Shown: positions 35,704-45,717, counted from the first letter of the stretch. The stretch: DNA of 64,000 bases from Streptomyces triculaminicus (GCF_017349075.1 NZ_JAFMOF010000006.1:83554-147553); one strand, 5' to 3'. The notes: generated from the sequence alone by a model not told the origin. Program-made: numbers and translations.

Positions 35704-36213
35704 GTGGCAAGCCGGATCAGGCTGGAGGACCGGGAGTGCCCGCTGTCCACGACGGTGGAACACGTCGGCGAGTGGTGGACACTGCTGATCCTCCACGACG
35801 CCTTCGACGGGTACACCCGCTTCGACCAGTTCCAGGAGAGCCTGGGCATCTCCTCCAGCATGCTCACCACCCGGCTGAAGACCCTGCTCGCGGACGGTCT
35901 GCTGGAGCGTCGGCCCTACCAGACCAGCCCTGTCCGGCACGAGTACGTCCTGACCGAACTCGGGCGCTCCCTGCGCCCGGTGATCGTCGCCCTGGCCGCG
36001 TGGGGGAACTCCCGCCTCACGCCGACGGAGCGCAGCATGATCCTCGTCGACGCGCACAGCGGCGAGGAAGTCGAGCCGGTCGTCGTCGACGCCAAAACCG
36101 GCCGCCGACTCGACGACAGCGCCGCCTACGTCTTCACCGCGGGCCCCGCAGCCAGCGACGCGATGCGCAGCCGCTACGCGGCATGGCCGGCCATTCCCGC
36201 GGAAGAGGCGTAA
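35704..36213 (+). CDS. HxlR-family winged-helix regulator
   Basis: A 169-residue regulator. The HxlR signature starts ECPLSTTVEHVGEWWTLLIL, where the usual Cys and WW-LLI pattern are present, then RFDQFQESLGISSSMLTTRL and GLLERRPYQTSPVRHEYVLT. HxlR proteins sense reactive electrophiles or redox state, often through that Cys. I prefer the GTG at 35704, since GAGGGG lies 9 nt upstream; an ATG at 35695 is an alternative. It probably represses the divergent SDR/SnoaL unit. Confidence 0.9.
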   Translation: MASRIRLEDRECPLSTTVEHVGEWWTLLILHDAFDGYTRFDQFQESLGISSSMLTTRLKTLLADGLLERRPYQTSPVRHEYVLTELGRSLRPVIVALAAWGNSRLTPTERSMILVDAHSGEEVEPVVVDAKTGRRLDDSAAYVFTAGPAASDAMRSRYAAWPAIPAEEA

Positions 36214-36388
36214 GCAGGGCCCGGAAGATTCTCGTACAGCGTTGAGCAGGGCCGCGAGCACGGGCTGCACCTGACCAGCCTCGCGGCACCGGCTTGTCGC
36301 CGGCGTGATACCTGCCAATCGTCCCCAGTCGTTGAGAACTGGATCAAGTGAGGCGAGAAGCAACACCAGTCGTTTCCAAGAATCCCCA

Positions 36389-37991
36389 TCAGGGGTCGGT
36401 CTCGGCAGCCTGCTCCAGCAGAGCTCGTGCGGACTCCGCGTAGCGCATGGCCGTCTTCTCGTGAAGCCCGAACACCTCAGCAAGGTGGAGGGGGGGCAGG
36501 GCCCTGGGCCATGGCCTCTTCGAGTTGTCGATCGACGTGGAGCCGTTCCAAAGTCGCCTCCTGGCCACGCAGGGGCCCACGGATCCAGCGGTTACTGGCG
36601 CGACCGGTGCCCGTAGCGGTCTGGTTGTTGATCAGCAGGTGGAGGTTGGCCGTGTTTGGCCAGCGCTCGCGCCGGTATTCCAGCCAGTCCAGCAGTAGTT
36701 TCAGGCTGAGACCGTCGACGGGCCGGACACGGCCGGCGATGGTCAGGCGGCGGTTCCCGATGTCAACATCGTCGAGCATGAGGGTGGCGATCTGGGCGAC
36801 CCGGGCCACGTCCACCGCCGCGAGAGCGAGGACAAGCCGGGCGGCAGGGGTGGTGGCCGCAGCGACGGAGCGGTCGATCTTGCCGGGTGCGAGCGGTTGG
36901 AGCACGCTGTACTCGATCTGGCCGACGTTGATACGGCTGGCCGGGTTGCGAAGGATCAGGCCGGACCGCTTGGCCCAGGCGAACAGTGAGCGCAGGGCGA
37001 CCAGCTCGTCCATGCGGTGGCGGCCGTGCAGTGTCTTGGCACGGGCCAGCACGTCTTCGCGGGTCACCTCCCGCAGGTGGTCGTAGCGGTTCGACCACGC
37101 CAACAGCGCTGGGCGGGCCCGGTTGAGGTAGAGCCGGACCGTGGCTTGCTGCCGGGGCAGGCTGCGGGGCCGCCGTCGCGCAGAACTCGGGTGCAGCGTT
37201 CGGCTTCCGCAGCGATGCCGGGGGCAATGCCTTCCAGACGCTCAGCGAGCCATCGCTCGAAGAAGGGTTCCTCGTCATCCAGGAAGATTCCCATCTCCTC
37301 AAGGACCGTGATGACGTGGCCAACCCGCAGGTCGAGGGCACGGAGCGGGCTGGATATCTCGCTGTGTCTCGCTGTGGCGGATGACGTCGCCCTCGGTGTA
37401 TCCGGTGAGCATGATGGCCAGGCCGCGGTTGACAGCGAAGCGGATGCCGCGTCCCCAGCCCCGGGCTTCGGCGAGTTGGTGGGCGAGGTGCTTCGCCCAG
37501 GCCAGCCAGGGGCTGGCCAGGTCGGCGGCGGCCGGGTCGAGCCGACCGCAGTCACGCGGAACCCGCTCGAACAGTGGCAGTTGCCTCCAACCGGCTCTCG
37601 GCCGTGGGCGCGACACGGGCGGCGGCCCGCGGGATGCTTCTCGCGCCTTGACGTGGTGCAGGGCGGTGAGAGCCGATCCTCTGCGGTAATGCAGTCCCAC
37701 GAAGAAGAGCTGGTGATGGCGGACGGCCTGGAGCCACGGGGTCATCACCTCGCCGCTGACGGTCGGCATGCCGGTGGCGGTCCTGGCGTTGAGCCGGGCC
37801 TGGCACCAGCACAGACGGCAGTACTCCCACTTCAGCGGCTGGACTCGCCGGCAGCCGATGCAGACGGCCGTTTCGTGGCTGCGACCGAACATGTAGCAGG
37901 TGTGACAGAGCCGACCGCGGAAGCCGCCCCAGGCCAGGCGACCTGGGCAGGAGCTGGTGGGCTTGACGTAGCCCTTCGGGAAGCGTGCCAC
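36389..37991 (-). pseudogene. Site-specific integrase with zinc-ribbon head, broken by three frameshifts
   Basis: Coding segments in three frames add up to one protein of about 530 residues. The head (37991-37370) is Cys-rich (CHTCYMFGRSHETAVCIGC and CRLCWC), a likely zinc ribbon. The middle (SPLRALDLRVGHVITVLEEM) follows a 10-bp tandem duplication. The core (LAWSNRYDHLREVTREDVLA, FAWAKRSGLILRNPAS) looks like the DNA-binding and catalytic region of a tyrosine-recombinase-like integrase. The tail (HLAEVFGLHEKTAMRYAESA) could supply the nucleophilic Tyr. Breaks: the duplication at 37357-37376, an indel near 37175, and a C7 run near 36500. Confidence 0.65.
37357..37376. repeat. 10-bp tandem duplication inside the integrase
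   Basis: TCTCGCTGTG occurs twice in direct succession (37357-37366 and 37367-37376). Removing one copy restores the integrase frame as RHSEISSPLRALDLRV, so this slip-type duplication is a cause of the frameshift. Confidence 0.75.
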
Positions 37992-38437
37992 CAGGCACTC
38001 TCAGCGGCGCCAGGGAGCCACGGACGAACACGGAACTCGGGGACTATTGCTCAGCCTGGAAGCCGGACTCCGCCAGGTCGAGGTCGGCGAAGCTGTCCTT
38101 GACGGAAGCATCGGGCACGGCGGTGTCGTTCCGGGCCACCAGCACGGCCGGGCAAGACAATCGTCTTTCCCTGTCCACCCGACGGACGCCTCGCCCGAGG
38201 ACGGAGCGGCACCACACATGTTGCACACGATGCTGCTGATCACACCAGTTCGCACCAGCGCTGAGCTGCAGAGAGTGGTCTCCACTCACGTCGCGCCACA
38301 CGGTTGCCGCCGGACACCGCGCAGCAGTCCTGGAGCGGCCGACCGAACAGCATCCTTCTCCCCCGCCGGACCGCAGAGGGCGGGAGAATGCGGGGAGGGG
38401 TGCCGCCCGGCCGGGCGGAGGAGGGGAAGGCGCGGCA
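37992..38437. other. Stretch with a short coding-like remnant
   Basis: On the minus strand near 38044-38160 a frame with strong third-position GC reads CPAVLVARNDTAVPDASVKD, SFADLDLAESGFQAEQ before a stop. No start or family is found, so it is likely a gene tail. The rest looks non-coding and includes the promoter of the next gene. Confidence 0.35.
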
Positions 38438-39022
38438 GTGGTGCTCAATTTCGTGGCCACCGGGTTGTCCGTGGTGGCGCTGTTCGTCGCGGTGTATACG
38501 GCGATCTCGCAGGCTGTTCTCCTGCGACGGGGCAACCAGTTACCGGCGTACGTGGATCTGCTCGCGGACTTCCGGTCCATGGAGTTCCATGACCGGTACC
38601 GGTTCGTGACGCAGCGGCTGTCCGTCGAGTACGACCCGGTACTGGGACTGTCCGGGCTGCCGGACGAGGCACGCCGGCAGGTGTACGACATCGTGTACTA
38701 CTACCAGAACATCGCGGTGCTGCGGCTGGCCGGCATCGTGGACGACGAGATGGTGGCGTTGCTGCGGGGGCGGGTGATCAGGGTCTGGGAGCACGTCGCG
38801 CCGTTCGTCGAGCGGGAGCGCGAGCTCATGGGAGCGAACGGGCCGTACATGCTCCGGAATCTGGAGGACTTCGCCCGCGACGCCCAGCACATGCCGCACG
38901 ACGTCATCGATCACCTACTGCACCTCAACCGGGTGCAGCGCAGTGGGTGGCGGCGTGGAGTCGTGCTGGGGCGGCTGACCGCCGTACGGGTTCCGCGCCG
39001 GAGCGACCCCGGAACCCGTTGA
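38438..39022 (+). CDS. DUF4760-like membrane-anchored protein
   Basis: A 194-residue protein with one N-terminal membrane helix (FVATGLSVVALFVAVYTAIS) and a helical cytoplasmic part: PAYVDLLADFRSMEFHDRYR, VYDIVYYYQNIAVLRLAGIV and LLRGRVIRVWEHVAPFVERE. This matches the DUF4760 pattern. Its role is unknown. GGAGGAGG precedes the GTG start pair at 38438/38441. It appears to be monocistronic. Confidence 0.75.
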   Translation: MVLNFVATGLSVVALFVAVYTAISQAVLLRRGNQLPAYVDLLADFRSMEFHDRYRFVTQRLSVEYDPVLGLSGLPDEARRQVYDIVYYYQNIAVLRLAGIVDDEMVALLRGRVIRVWEHVAPFVERERELMGANGPYMLRNLEDFARDAQHMPHDVIDHLLHLNRVQRSGWRRGVVLGRLTAVRVPRRSDPGTR

Positions 39023-39332
39023 CCACGTGGGACAGGCGTGGCGCGTAAGGCGGCAGCCGAACGCGATGCCGTCACGGCGGAGGAACTCACCGGCGATCGG
39101 TGATGACGGCAACGCGGCAACGGCCTTCACCACACGGTCCAGGCCGTCGCCCGCATGCACGACCTCGCCTTCGCCGCATGATCAGAAGCACCGAGAACTC
39201 GGCTCCGTCCTGCCCACTCACCGCCCTCCGCGACGCACTTCAGGTCTGTTGCGAAGGGTTCTGGTCGCGGGGACACAGTGCGAAGTCCGATTTCCGCCAG
39301 CGTGCCCCGATGGGGTCACCCATGCTGGTGAC
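39023..39332. other. Stretch with decayed scraps
   Basis: A short plus-strand frame reads HHTVQAVARMHDLAFAA before a stop near 39177, and another starts VARKAAAERDAVTAEELTGD. They look like fragments of a lost gene, possibly a transposase, but cannot be named. Confidence 0.3.
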
Positions 39333-39781
39333 GTGACTGATTCGTTTACGGCAGACCCGGTGGCCATCCTCACCGGCATGTACAAGGCCGAGGAGGAGTA
39401 CCTGGCGGCTGGAGGTCCGGGGAAGCCTCGTTCGATCTACTCGCCCCGTTCTTCGCGCCTGATGTCGTTCTGCATCAGGCCGACGCTCTGCCCTATGGCG
39501 GAGTCTGGCGTGGCCATGTCGGCATCGAGCAGTTCTTCCTCGCGATGAGCCGGACGTGGGAATCGTTCGACATGGTGGAGCAGGAGTTCCTCGCCACTGG
39601 CGAGACTGCGGTGGTACTCACCCAGGTCCGTGCTCGCGCACGCTCCAGCGGCCGGGAACTCACCTTCCCTATCCTGCAGACGATCACCTTCAAAGGCCGG
39701 CGAATCGCCGAAGTCCGCCCTTTCTACTGGGACACCGCCGCAATCGCCGATGCCTGTGCAGTACCGGCGGAGCCTGTTTGA
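39333..39781 (+). pseudogene. SnoaL-like protein with one frameshift
   Basis: From the GTG at 39333 the frame reads VAILTGMYKAEEEYLAAGGP. At a GGGG run near 39420 the coding signal moves to the next frame: ASFDLLAPFFAPDVVLHQAD, YGGVWRGHVGIEQFFLAMSR, and on to ELTFPILQTITFKGRRIAEV with a stop at 39781. One added G would give about 149 residues of a standard NTF2/SnoaL fold. It is a homopolymer-type break, possibly a sequencing error. Confidence 0.7.
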
Positions 39782-40134
39782 GGCCAGCGCGGCCCAGCGC
39801 CAACCTCCTCGCCGGACTGGCTGCTGCCCACCACGCGCCGGGCGACGCGCGCCTCTCCCTCGCAGGCCCTGGAGCGACGCCGGTGACCGGCAACCTCTAC
39901 CGCGCCCTCCCCCGCGGGCACCACCTGACCGGCACCTGCCGCGTGCTGCGTTCCCTCGGGTTCACGTCACTCCGGTCCGGCGAACAGCACCCCGCCGGGG
40001 ATGGCAGGGTGCTGACGGACGAGCAGTGAGCCGTCCCGTTCGTCCACGGGCACGCTTCCCTGTGACACGACTGTGACCGGAGGCGTGGCTTCCGCCATAG
40101 CCTGCCGAGGTCCCGTTCTGATCGACTCGGTGAA
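39782..40134. other. Intergenic stretch upstream of the lipoprotein gene
   Basis: No convincing gene. One plus-strand frame (to 40029) reads PVTGNLYRALPRGHHLTGTC but has no recognised homology and no start. The 3' part should contain the lipoprotein promoter. Confidence 0.3.
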
Positions 40135-41160
40135 ATGCGCAAAGCCCTCGTCACTCGACCCGCTCTTCTTGCCGGACTCCTGCTGCTCACAGCGTGCGGG
40201 CCACAGAAGACCGAGGGACAGGGCGGCGGTCCGACGCAGTCCCAGGCGCCCGGCTCCCAGGGCCTTCCCCATGACTCCTCCTGCGGGGCCCAGCCCTCCG
40301 CGACGGTCACCACGCCCGGTGCGTCGGCCCTGCCCGGAGGCTCTTCCGATGGGGAGAAGGACGGAGTCGCGATCACCAGCCTGAGCCGAGGCACACCGCC
40401 CTGCGCCGAGTTCGAGGTCACCAACCGCAAGACCAAGCCCTTCAGTTACACGATCACCTTCACCTTCCTCTCGGGCTCCGGCGAGGCGCTGGAGAGCCGG
40501 AAGAAGACCGTGCCGTCCGTCAAGCCCGGCCGGACCGCGAAGGGCGCCGTCACTGCGAGCGGGCGTGCCTCCGGCGCGCCGAGCACAGTGCGCGTGCGAA
40601 TCGCCGAGGTGAGGAGGGTCCCCGCCGACGAAGCGCCCTCCGAAGGAGGCTCCTGCCCGCCCTCGGGCATTCGCGTGTACGCCGATGACGGCGATGCCGC
40701 CATGGGACTCCGCGTCGTAAGTCTTCACCTGGAGAACTGCGGCACTCAGCCGTACCGGCTCAACGGCCATCCACGGCTCCAGCCCCTCGACAAGGAACAC
40801 AAACCCATCGACAGCGTGACCCTCCAGGGCGGCAGCTCGATCGCCACCGGCACAGGAGCCGACGGCGTGCCTCAGCCGCTGGACCTGAAGCCCGGCGAGC
40901 GCGCCTACGCCACTTTGGTGTGGCGCAACACCGTCGAGGGCGGAGCCGGCGATCCCGTGAACGCTCCCTACGCGAGGGTGTGGGCGAAGCCCGGCGCCGC
41001 CCCGGTGATGGTGATCCCAGAGCTCGACCTGGGCACCACGGGAAAGCTCGGCGTCGGCCCCTGGAAGAAGGACGAGAAGACCACGCCGGGCACCGGAGGC
41101 GCATCCGGCGCCCGGCCGTCCGAACCGCCGGCCGCGTCCCCGGTACCCGCACAGCCGTAA
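40135..41160 (+). CDS. Secreted lipoprotein with DUF4232-like C-terminal domain
   Basis: A 341-residue exported lipoprotein. The signal peptide ends in a lipobox, LLLLTACGPQ, giving a lipidated Cys near residue 21. A low-complexity Gly/Ser/Gln spacer follows. A first beta domain contains GVAITSLSRGTPPCAEFEVT. A second contains GLRVVSLHLENCGTQPYRLN and YATLVWRNTVEGG, resembling the DUF4232 fold common in Streptomyces lipoproteins. It ends in a Pro/Ala-rich tail. Attached to the outer face of the membrane. Function unknown. Confidence 0.85.
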   Translation: MRKALVTRPALLAGLLLLTACGPQKTEGQGGGPTQSQAPGSQGLPHDSSCGAQPSATVTTPGASALPGGSSDGEKDGVAITSLSRGTPPCAEFEVTNRKTKPFSYTITFTFLSGSGEALESRKKTVPSVKPGRTAKGAVTASGRASGAPSTVRVRIAEVRRVPADEAPSEGGSCPPSGIRVYADDGDAAMGLRVVSLHLENCGTQPYRLNGHPRLQPLDKEHKPIDSVTLQGGSSIATGTGADGVPQPLDLKPGERAYATLVWRNTVEGGAGDPVNAPYARVWAKPGAAPVMVIPELDLGTTGKLGVGPWKKDEKTTPGTGGASGARPSEPPAASPVPAQP

Positions 41161-41515
41161 CGGCACGGAGCCGGTCCGGGCCCCGCGAGCGGGGATGCAT
41201 CCGGCGCCCGCGGCTACGACACTCCCCCGCACCGCTCCGAGGCCATGGCCCGCCTCGGGGTGATCGGCTTCATGAGCCTGTTTTCGACAGGGTGTTTCGG
41301 AGCCACTCGGGCAGCGAGACCAGGAACCACGGTTTGGACACCGGGATGGAGAGCCACGTCTCCTGACCGGGTGTGACATGCCGCCGTTGGCGTAATCGGC
41401 TCGTTGGGCCGGTTGGCCGCGTCAGGCTGTGCGGAATGACGGTCCTATCAGGAGCCCGTGTGTACCGATCACATGAGTGGGTCTTCGAACGGATCCTCCG
41501 AGGGCGGGTGCGGCT
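41161..41515. other. Intergenic stretch with a minus-strand gene tail
   Basis: On the minus strand near 41270-41375 a frame reads PGQETWLSIPVSKPWFLVSL, PEWLRNTLSKTGS before a stop. It looks like a real C-terminus but has no body, so I treat it as a remnant. The rest is the promoter region of the phosphatase gene. Confidence 0.35.
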
Positions 41516-42757
41516 GTGACGGCAGGAGAGCCGCGGTCCGACAAGGGCGCGGTGGACCGGTCGGAAGGATTCGGTGAGCGGCTGCTGGGGGTGCTGCTGG
41601 ACCGGGCCCACGAGATGCCACCGCATCTGATCGCCCCGCTGGTCGTGGAAGTGGTGGGCCGGGTCGGGGGCCGTGACGTCTCGGTCCTCCTGCAGGACTA
41701 CGAACAGCTGATGCTGGTGCCGCTGCCGGGCAGGCTGCTGACCGTCGGCGAGCCCGCGCCGATCGATGGCTCCCCCGCCGGCACGGCCTTCCGGAGCGGG
41801 ACTCCCGTCGAGGTGCCGCAGGCGGACGGCGTGCGGATGTACCTGCCGTTGCTGGGCGGCAGCGACCAGGTGGGGGTGCTGGCGCTCACCCTGGACACCG
41901 TCGTCGACGACGACCGGCGGCTGCTGCACCGGCTGGCCGGCCTGGTCGCCCACATGCTGGTCATCAAGAACGGCTACACCGACCAGTTCTTCCGGACCCG
42001 ACGGCGCGAGCCTATGAGCGTGGCCGCGGAGATCCAGTGGTCCCTGCTGCCCCCGCTGTCGATGTCCACCCCTCAGGTCGCGGTGGCCGGCATCCTCGAA
42101 CCCGCCTACGAGGTCGCCGGTGACAGCTTCGACTACGCCCTCAACGGCGACATCCTGCACGTCGTCACGGTCGACGCGATGGGCCACGGCCTGGACGCCG
42201 CCACCATGGCGACCGTCGCCATCGGCGCCTACCGGCACGCCCGACGCACCGACGTCGGACTGTCCGGGATCTACGCGTTCATGGACCGGGCCATCGCCCA
42301 GCAGTTCGGGCCCGAGCACTTCGTCACCGCACAGATGATGCGCCTGAACGTTGCAACAGGCCACCTGCAATGGGTCAACGCCGGCCACCCCGCGCCGCTG
42401 CTGATCCGCGACCGCCAGGTCGTCCGGCAACTGCACAGCCCCACCACCTTGCCGGTCGGCTTCGGCGGCGACGAGCCCCAGCTCAGCGAGCAGACGCTCC
42501 AGGTCGGCGACCGGGTGCTGTGCTTCACCGACGGCCTGATCGAGGAGCACGATGCCGGCGGGGAGCAGTTCGGCGAGGAGCAACTCATCGCCTGGGTCGA
42601 TCGCATCGAGCACGCCGAGGAAGGGGCGCAGGCAGTGGTGCGCGCCCTCTCCCGCACCCTGATCCGGGAGCGGGGTGGGATCACCAGCGACGACGCGACC
42701 CTCTTCCTGATCGAGTGGCGCGGGGGCGCCGCCGACCACCTTGCCACCCTGGAGTGA
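41516..42757 (+). CDS. RsbU/SpoIIE-type PP2C phosphatase with N-terminal sensor region
   Basis: A 413-residue regulator phosphatase, a class that dephosphorylates anti-anti-sigma factors. The N-terminal half is a GAF-like region (VSVLLQDYEQLMLVPLPGRL, VRMYLPLLGGSDQVGVLALT). The PP2C domain has AAEIQWSLLPPL, the motif EVAGDSFDYAL, VDAMGHGLDAATMATVAIGA, VNAGHPAPLLI, LCFTDGLIEE and SDDATLFLIEW, so the metal-binding Asp residues are present. I use the GTG at 41516; a GTG at 41477 is possible. Cytosolic; partner unknown. Confidence 0.9.
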   Translation: MTAGEPRSDKGAVDRSEGFGERLLGVLLDRAHEMPPHLIAPLVVEVVGRVGGRDVSVLLQDYEQLMLVPLPGRLLTVGEPAPIDGSPAGTAFRSGTPVEVPQADGVRMYLPLLGGSDQVGVLALTLDTVVDDDRRLLHRLAGLVAHMLVIKNGYTDQFFRTRRREPMSVAAEIQWSLLPPLSMSTPQVAVAGILEPAYEVAGDSFDYALNGDILHVVTVDAMGHGLDAATMATVAIGAYRHARRTDVGLSGIYAFMDRAIAQQFGPEHFVTAQMMRLNVATGHLQWVNAGHPAPLLIRDRQVVRQLHSPTTLPVGFGGDEPQLSEQTLQVGDRVLCFTDGLIEEHDAGGEQFGEEQLIAWVDRIEHAEEGAQAVVRALSRTLIRERGGITSDDATLFLIEWRGGAADHLATLE

Positions 42758-42996
42758 GCCGGAACCGCCCGACTGGTGGTGCGGCCGTTTGCCGTGACTC
42801 TTCCTCAGGGTGACCACAGGCGAAGCAGCTGTCGTCGAATCGACCTACGCTCCCGGACTCTGGTTCCGTATCCAGGGGCCGTGGCACGGTTATGTGGAAT
42901 AGCAAGCACTCTGCCGGCGGCCGGGCGCTGCCGGCTACTGGGCCCGGTGATCGGTGCTTGAGGTCCGAGCAGAATGAGCTCGTGCTTCGCGTCAGC

Positions 42997-43233
42997 CTAC
43001 GGAATGCCGGATCCGTCTGCGGCGGAATCACCAGCAGGTCCCAGCTGCCGACGCCCAAAGGGATCCAGCACCGCTGTCAACGCAGGAAGTTCCGCCGCCA
43101 GGTCGCGGGAGCGGGGCCACCAGGCACCTTCCAGGAGAGCACCAAGGGTGTCCGACGAGGCGAGCGCGAGACGCAGCGGCAGCGAAAAGGCCCGCTCCTC
43201 GACCGCCGACGCATACAGAATGGTCGCGGTCAT
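42997..43233 (-). pseudogene. N-terminal remnant of a DUF5994-like protein
   Basis: The frame starts MTATILYASAVEERAFSLPL and contains LEGAWWPRSRDLAAELPALT, the signature opening of DUF5994 proteins. After about residue 55 the similarity ends and a stop follows soon. The family is normally about 130-170 residues, so this is truncated. The flanking 42758-42996 holds nothing recognisable. Confidence 0.5.
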
Positions 43234-43312
43234 GACGCGGACCTGTCCCCGGGCCGGTGTACACCGGCCCGGTGTTGTGAATCGCCGAGAACGACAGGAG
43301 CTTTGAACTCTT

Positions 43313-43720
43313 ATGCGAAATGTCCTCGGTAATTTCAGGATACTCCCGGATACACCCCGCCGGGCGGTTTCGGGGTTACAGATTCAGGGCGTTTTGACGG
43401 ATCTTCGAATTCCGGTTCCCGCCTGGGCGCAGGAGGCCGCCATCGTCGTAACCACCGCGGGCCTGCGCTTTGAAGGCAGCGACGGGTTCGGCGCCATGCA
43501 GATCTGTCTTGGCACCCGCGAAGCCGAGGACGCGATCCTCGACGATGACCAGGCACCGGATGTGCGCCGGACCACGGCGGTGAGCGCGGACAGCATGTGG
43601 ATGCCACCCGAGTTCCATGGCACGACGCAGCCGCTTCACGGGAACCGGATGTGCTCGGTCCTGACTCAGGGGGGCGGAGGCGGAGTGGGGCAGGGCGGGT
43701 GCGGGGCGAACAACCGATGA
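43313..43720 (+). CDS. Hypothetical protein
   Basis: A 135-residue frame. Residues 30-100 have strong third-position GC and a beta-rich look (VPAWAQEAAIVVTTAGLRFE, GAMQICLGTREAEDAILDDD), but both ends look poor and the C-terminus is a Gly-rich run. No family is recognised. The antisense frame is also open. It may be a decayed gene. Confidence 0.3.
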   Translation: MRNVLGNFRILPDTPRRAVSGLQIQGVLTDLRIPVPAWAQEAAIVVTTAGLRFEGSDGFGAMQICLGTREAEDAILDDDQAPDVRRTTAVSADSMWMPPEFHGTTQPLHGNRMCSVLTQGGGGGVGQGGCGANNR

Positions 43721-43796
43721 CGGGACGGCCATGTCCATGCCATACACTCCGAATCGTCCCGGCCGTCGGAGCCGGGCCGCACCACGGGGAACCACC

Positions 43797-44396
43797 ATGG
43801 CCGTTCGCCACGTTTTCGCATCCGCGCTCGTCATCGCCGGCGCACTCGCCCTGACCGCCTGCGGGCCCGACGAGGACACCGGCGCATCCGGACCGTCGGC
43901 GACGCCGCCGCACAGCGCCACGGCCCAGCCGTCCGCCAAGTCATCTGCCGGGGGCGGGGACGTCAGAGGCAAGGGCAGCTGCCCCACACCCAAGCCCGGC
44001 CACAAGGTCATCTGGGTCAACAACGTCGAGGGCGCGATGAACAACGTCATCGCCAAGGACACCAAGATGGCCTGCGACCCGTCGTCGAACGCAGGAGCCT
44101 CCTACCACCCCGTGGGCGAACTGAAGACCTACACTCTGGACCCGAATGCCAGGTTCGTCCTCATCACCAAGGACGGCGGCGGCAAGATCCCCGGCCCCAA
44201 GGCGGGCCCCGGCAGCGGCGTCGCCCACGTGAAGACCTGCGCGGACCCGGACGGCAAGCAGTACGACGGCGGGCAGCAGAAGCAGAACCAGCAAAAGACG
44301 AAGGACGGGGAGTTCTGCTGGGGCATGAACTTCTACGACGTCACGGTGGGCTCCGACAACAAGATCACGGAGATGACCGAGGTCTTCTCGTCGTAG
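43797..44396 (+). CDS. Secreted lipoprotein of unknown function
   Basis: A 199-residue exported lipoprotein. The signal peptide ASALVIAGALALTACG contains a lipobox with Cys near residue 22. A Ser/Ala/Thr/Pro linker follows. The mature domain has four further Cys (CPTPKPG, ACDPSS, CADPDG, CWGMNF), consistent with two disulfides, and the repeated NN-VIxKDTK pattern. The ATG at 43797 follows CGGGGA; an upstream open extension lacks a signal sequence. Function unknown. Confidence 0.8.
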   Translation: MAVRHVFASALVIAGALALTACGPDEDTGASGPSATPPHSATAQPSAKSSAGGGDVRGKGSCPTPKPGHKVIWVNNVEGAMNNVIAKDTKMACDPSSNAGASYHPVGELKTYTLDPNARFVLITKDGGGKIPGPKAGPGSGVAHVKTCADPDGKQYDGGQQKQNQQKTKDGEFCWGMNFYDVTVGSDNKITEMTEVFSS

Positions 44397-44620
44397 CCCC
44401 ACCCGCATAACTGGGCCGCGACCGGGGCCGTCGCCCCGCACGGTGCAGCGGGGTCGGCGGCGACCGTGACGACCTCGGTTCCCACCACGGCCGGTTGTCC
44501 CACGCACGCCCGGCCGGACCTCACCACACTTGTGCGTGTGCACTATGACGAGGTCACCCGTCATCCCACAGGTCAGCGTCCGGAAGCGTGTGGCACGCCG
44601 GTGGATTGCTCTGCCGAGGT

Positions 44621-44646
44621 GGCGCCCAGCCAGGTGGCTGGGCGCC
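44621..44646. terminator. Strong 12-bp hairpin downstream of the lipoprotein
   Basis: GGCGCCCAGCCA and its exact complement TGGCTGGGCGCC are separated by only 2 nt. It lies 225 nt after the lipoprotein stop and faces the convergent SnoaL-like gene, so it may end either transcript. The surrounding 44397-44846 holds no gene. Confidence 0.6.
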
Positions 44647-44846
44647 CTTCCGCTCCGTTGCACCCTGTTGCCGGGCCCGTGGGCCACGCAGTCTTACAGG
44701 TGCTCGGCGGGCAGGATCATCCCTGCCCTCCGGTGACAAGCCGCGTCCTGCACAGCATGGGCGCCTGCCCTCGTGCGCGGACAGCACTCAGCCGACTGAA
44801 ATGTGCGAAGCCGTGCAGGACGCGAGCGGTTCCGCGGCCTCGACGG

Positions 44847-45170
44847 CTATGCCTGGCCCGTGTCGAAGCGGCTCACCTTGCCGTCGCTGACCGTGAACTT
44901 CCACTTGGTGCGCATCGCGCCCCACGTGTCGTTTCGGTACTCCGCCACCAGCGACAGGCCATCGTCCGATTCGGACTCGATGTCCATGTAGCCGTTGGAG
45001 GAGAAGACCTCTTTGGACGTCCAGTGACGCAGATCGCGGTCGGAGCCGTCGTCGGACATAGTCGCGTCCGGGGTAAGGGCTTCGAAGAACGCCTGCTCGT
45101 CGTTGGCGTTGAGGGCCATGACCAAGGCGCGCACGGCGGGGTCGGTGAGCTGGTCGGCGGGAATGGCCAA
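44847..45170 (-). CDS. SnoaL-like/NTF2-fold small protein
   Basis: A 107-residue protein: DQLTDPAVRALVMALNANDE, QAFFEALTPDATMSDDGSDR, DLRHWTSKEVFSSNGYMDIE, ending TVSDGKVSRFDTGQA. This is the pattern of small NTF2-like proteins of unknown function. I choose the TTG at 45170 because GGGAG lies 7 nt upstream; the open frame further upstream is not convincing. No operon partner. Confidence 0.75.
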   Translation of the reverse strand: MAIPADQLTDPAVRALVMALNANDEQAFFEALTPDATMSDDGSDRDLRHWTSKEVFSSNGYMDIESESDDGLSLVAEYRNDTWGAMRTKWKFTVSDGKVSRFDTGQA

Positions 45171-45362
45171 GATGCGTCTCCCGTAGGATCGGGGTGCCGT
45201 CGCGGGCAGTGAACCACGGCATGTCCCGGCCCCCACCGTGCCCGCGCCGAACGCGACGGATCTCCATCCGGGTGCCATGTGATCGCTTAGCCCGACCAGT
45301 CGTACCCCCTCCGGTCCTCGGTGCGGCCCGGCTCGTCAGGAAGTCGTCGAGAACTCATCCCG

Positions 45363-45690
45363 ATGAAGTTCCAGCTGATCGTGACGGTGGACCACGAGGC
45401 GGACGCGGGCGGGAAAGAGCGCCTCCGCGAGTTGACCGTCGCCGCGCCGCCGCCCGGTACTCGCGGCGGAACGGTCGCTCTGGGCAGGCAGTGGAGCAGC
45501 CCGCCGCCGAGAGGAGCGGCGACGCGGTCGTCGCGCCACACCGGCCGGCCCGTCATCGTGACCACCTGCAGGCGCACCGTGTCGGTACTCCCCCGCGTGA
45601 TTGCGGTGGGGTGGCGCCAGCCTCATGTCCGTCTTCCACCATGCGGGGATGACATGGCCCGACGCTCAAGGTCGGCTTCCGCCCCCCTAA
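45363..45690 (+). CDS. Possible hypothetical protein cut by the IS
   Basis: The ATG at 45363 opens a frame reading MKFQLIVTVDHEADAGGKER, which looks like a real N-terminus. Beyond about residue 30 it turns Pro/Arg-rich and runs into the IS at 45691. It may be a small gene interrupted by the insertion, or chance. The rest of 45171-45690 shows nothing. Confidence 0.25.
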
Positions 45691-45717
45691 GAACTCCTAA
45701 CGGAATGATCTTTCGGG

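Noticed and set aside
40135..41379. Minus-strand frame across the lipoprotein gene
   Set aside because: The plus-strand frame has a signal peptide, lipobox and conserved domain; the reverse frame has none.
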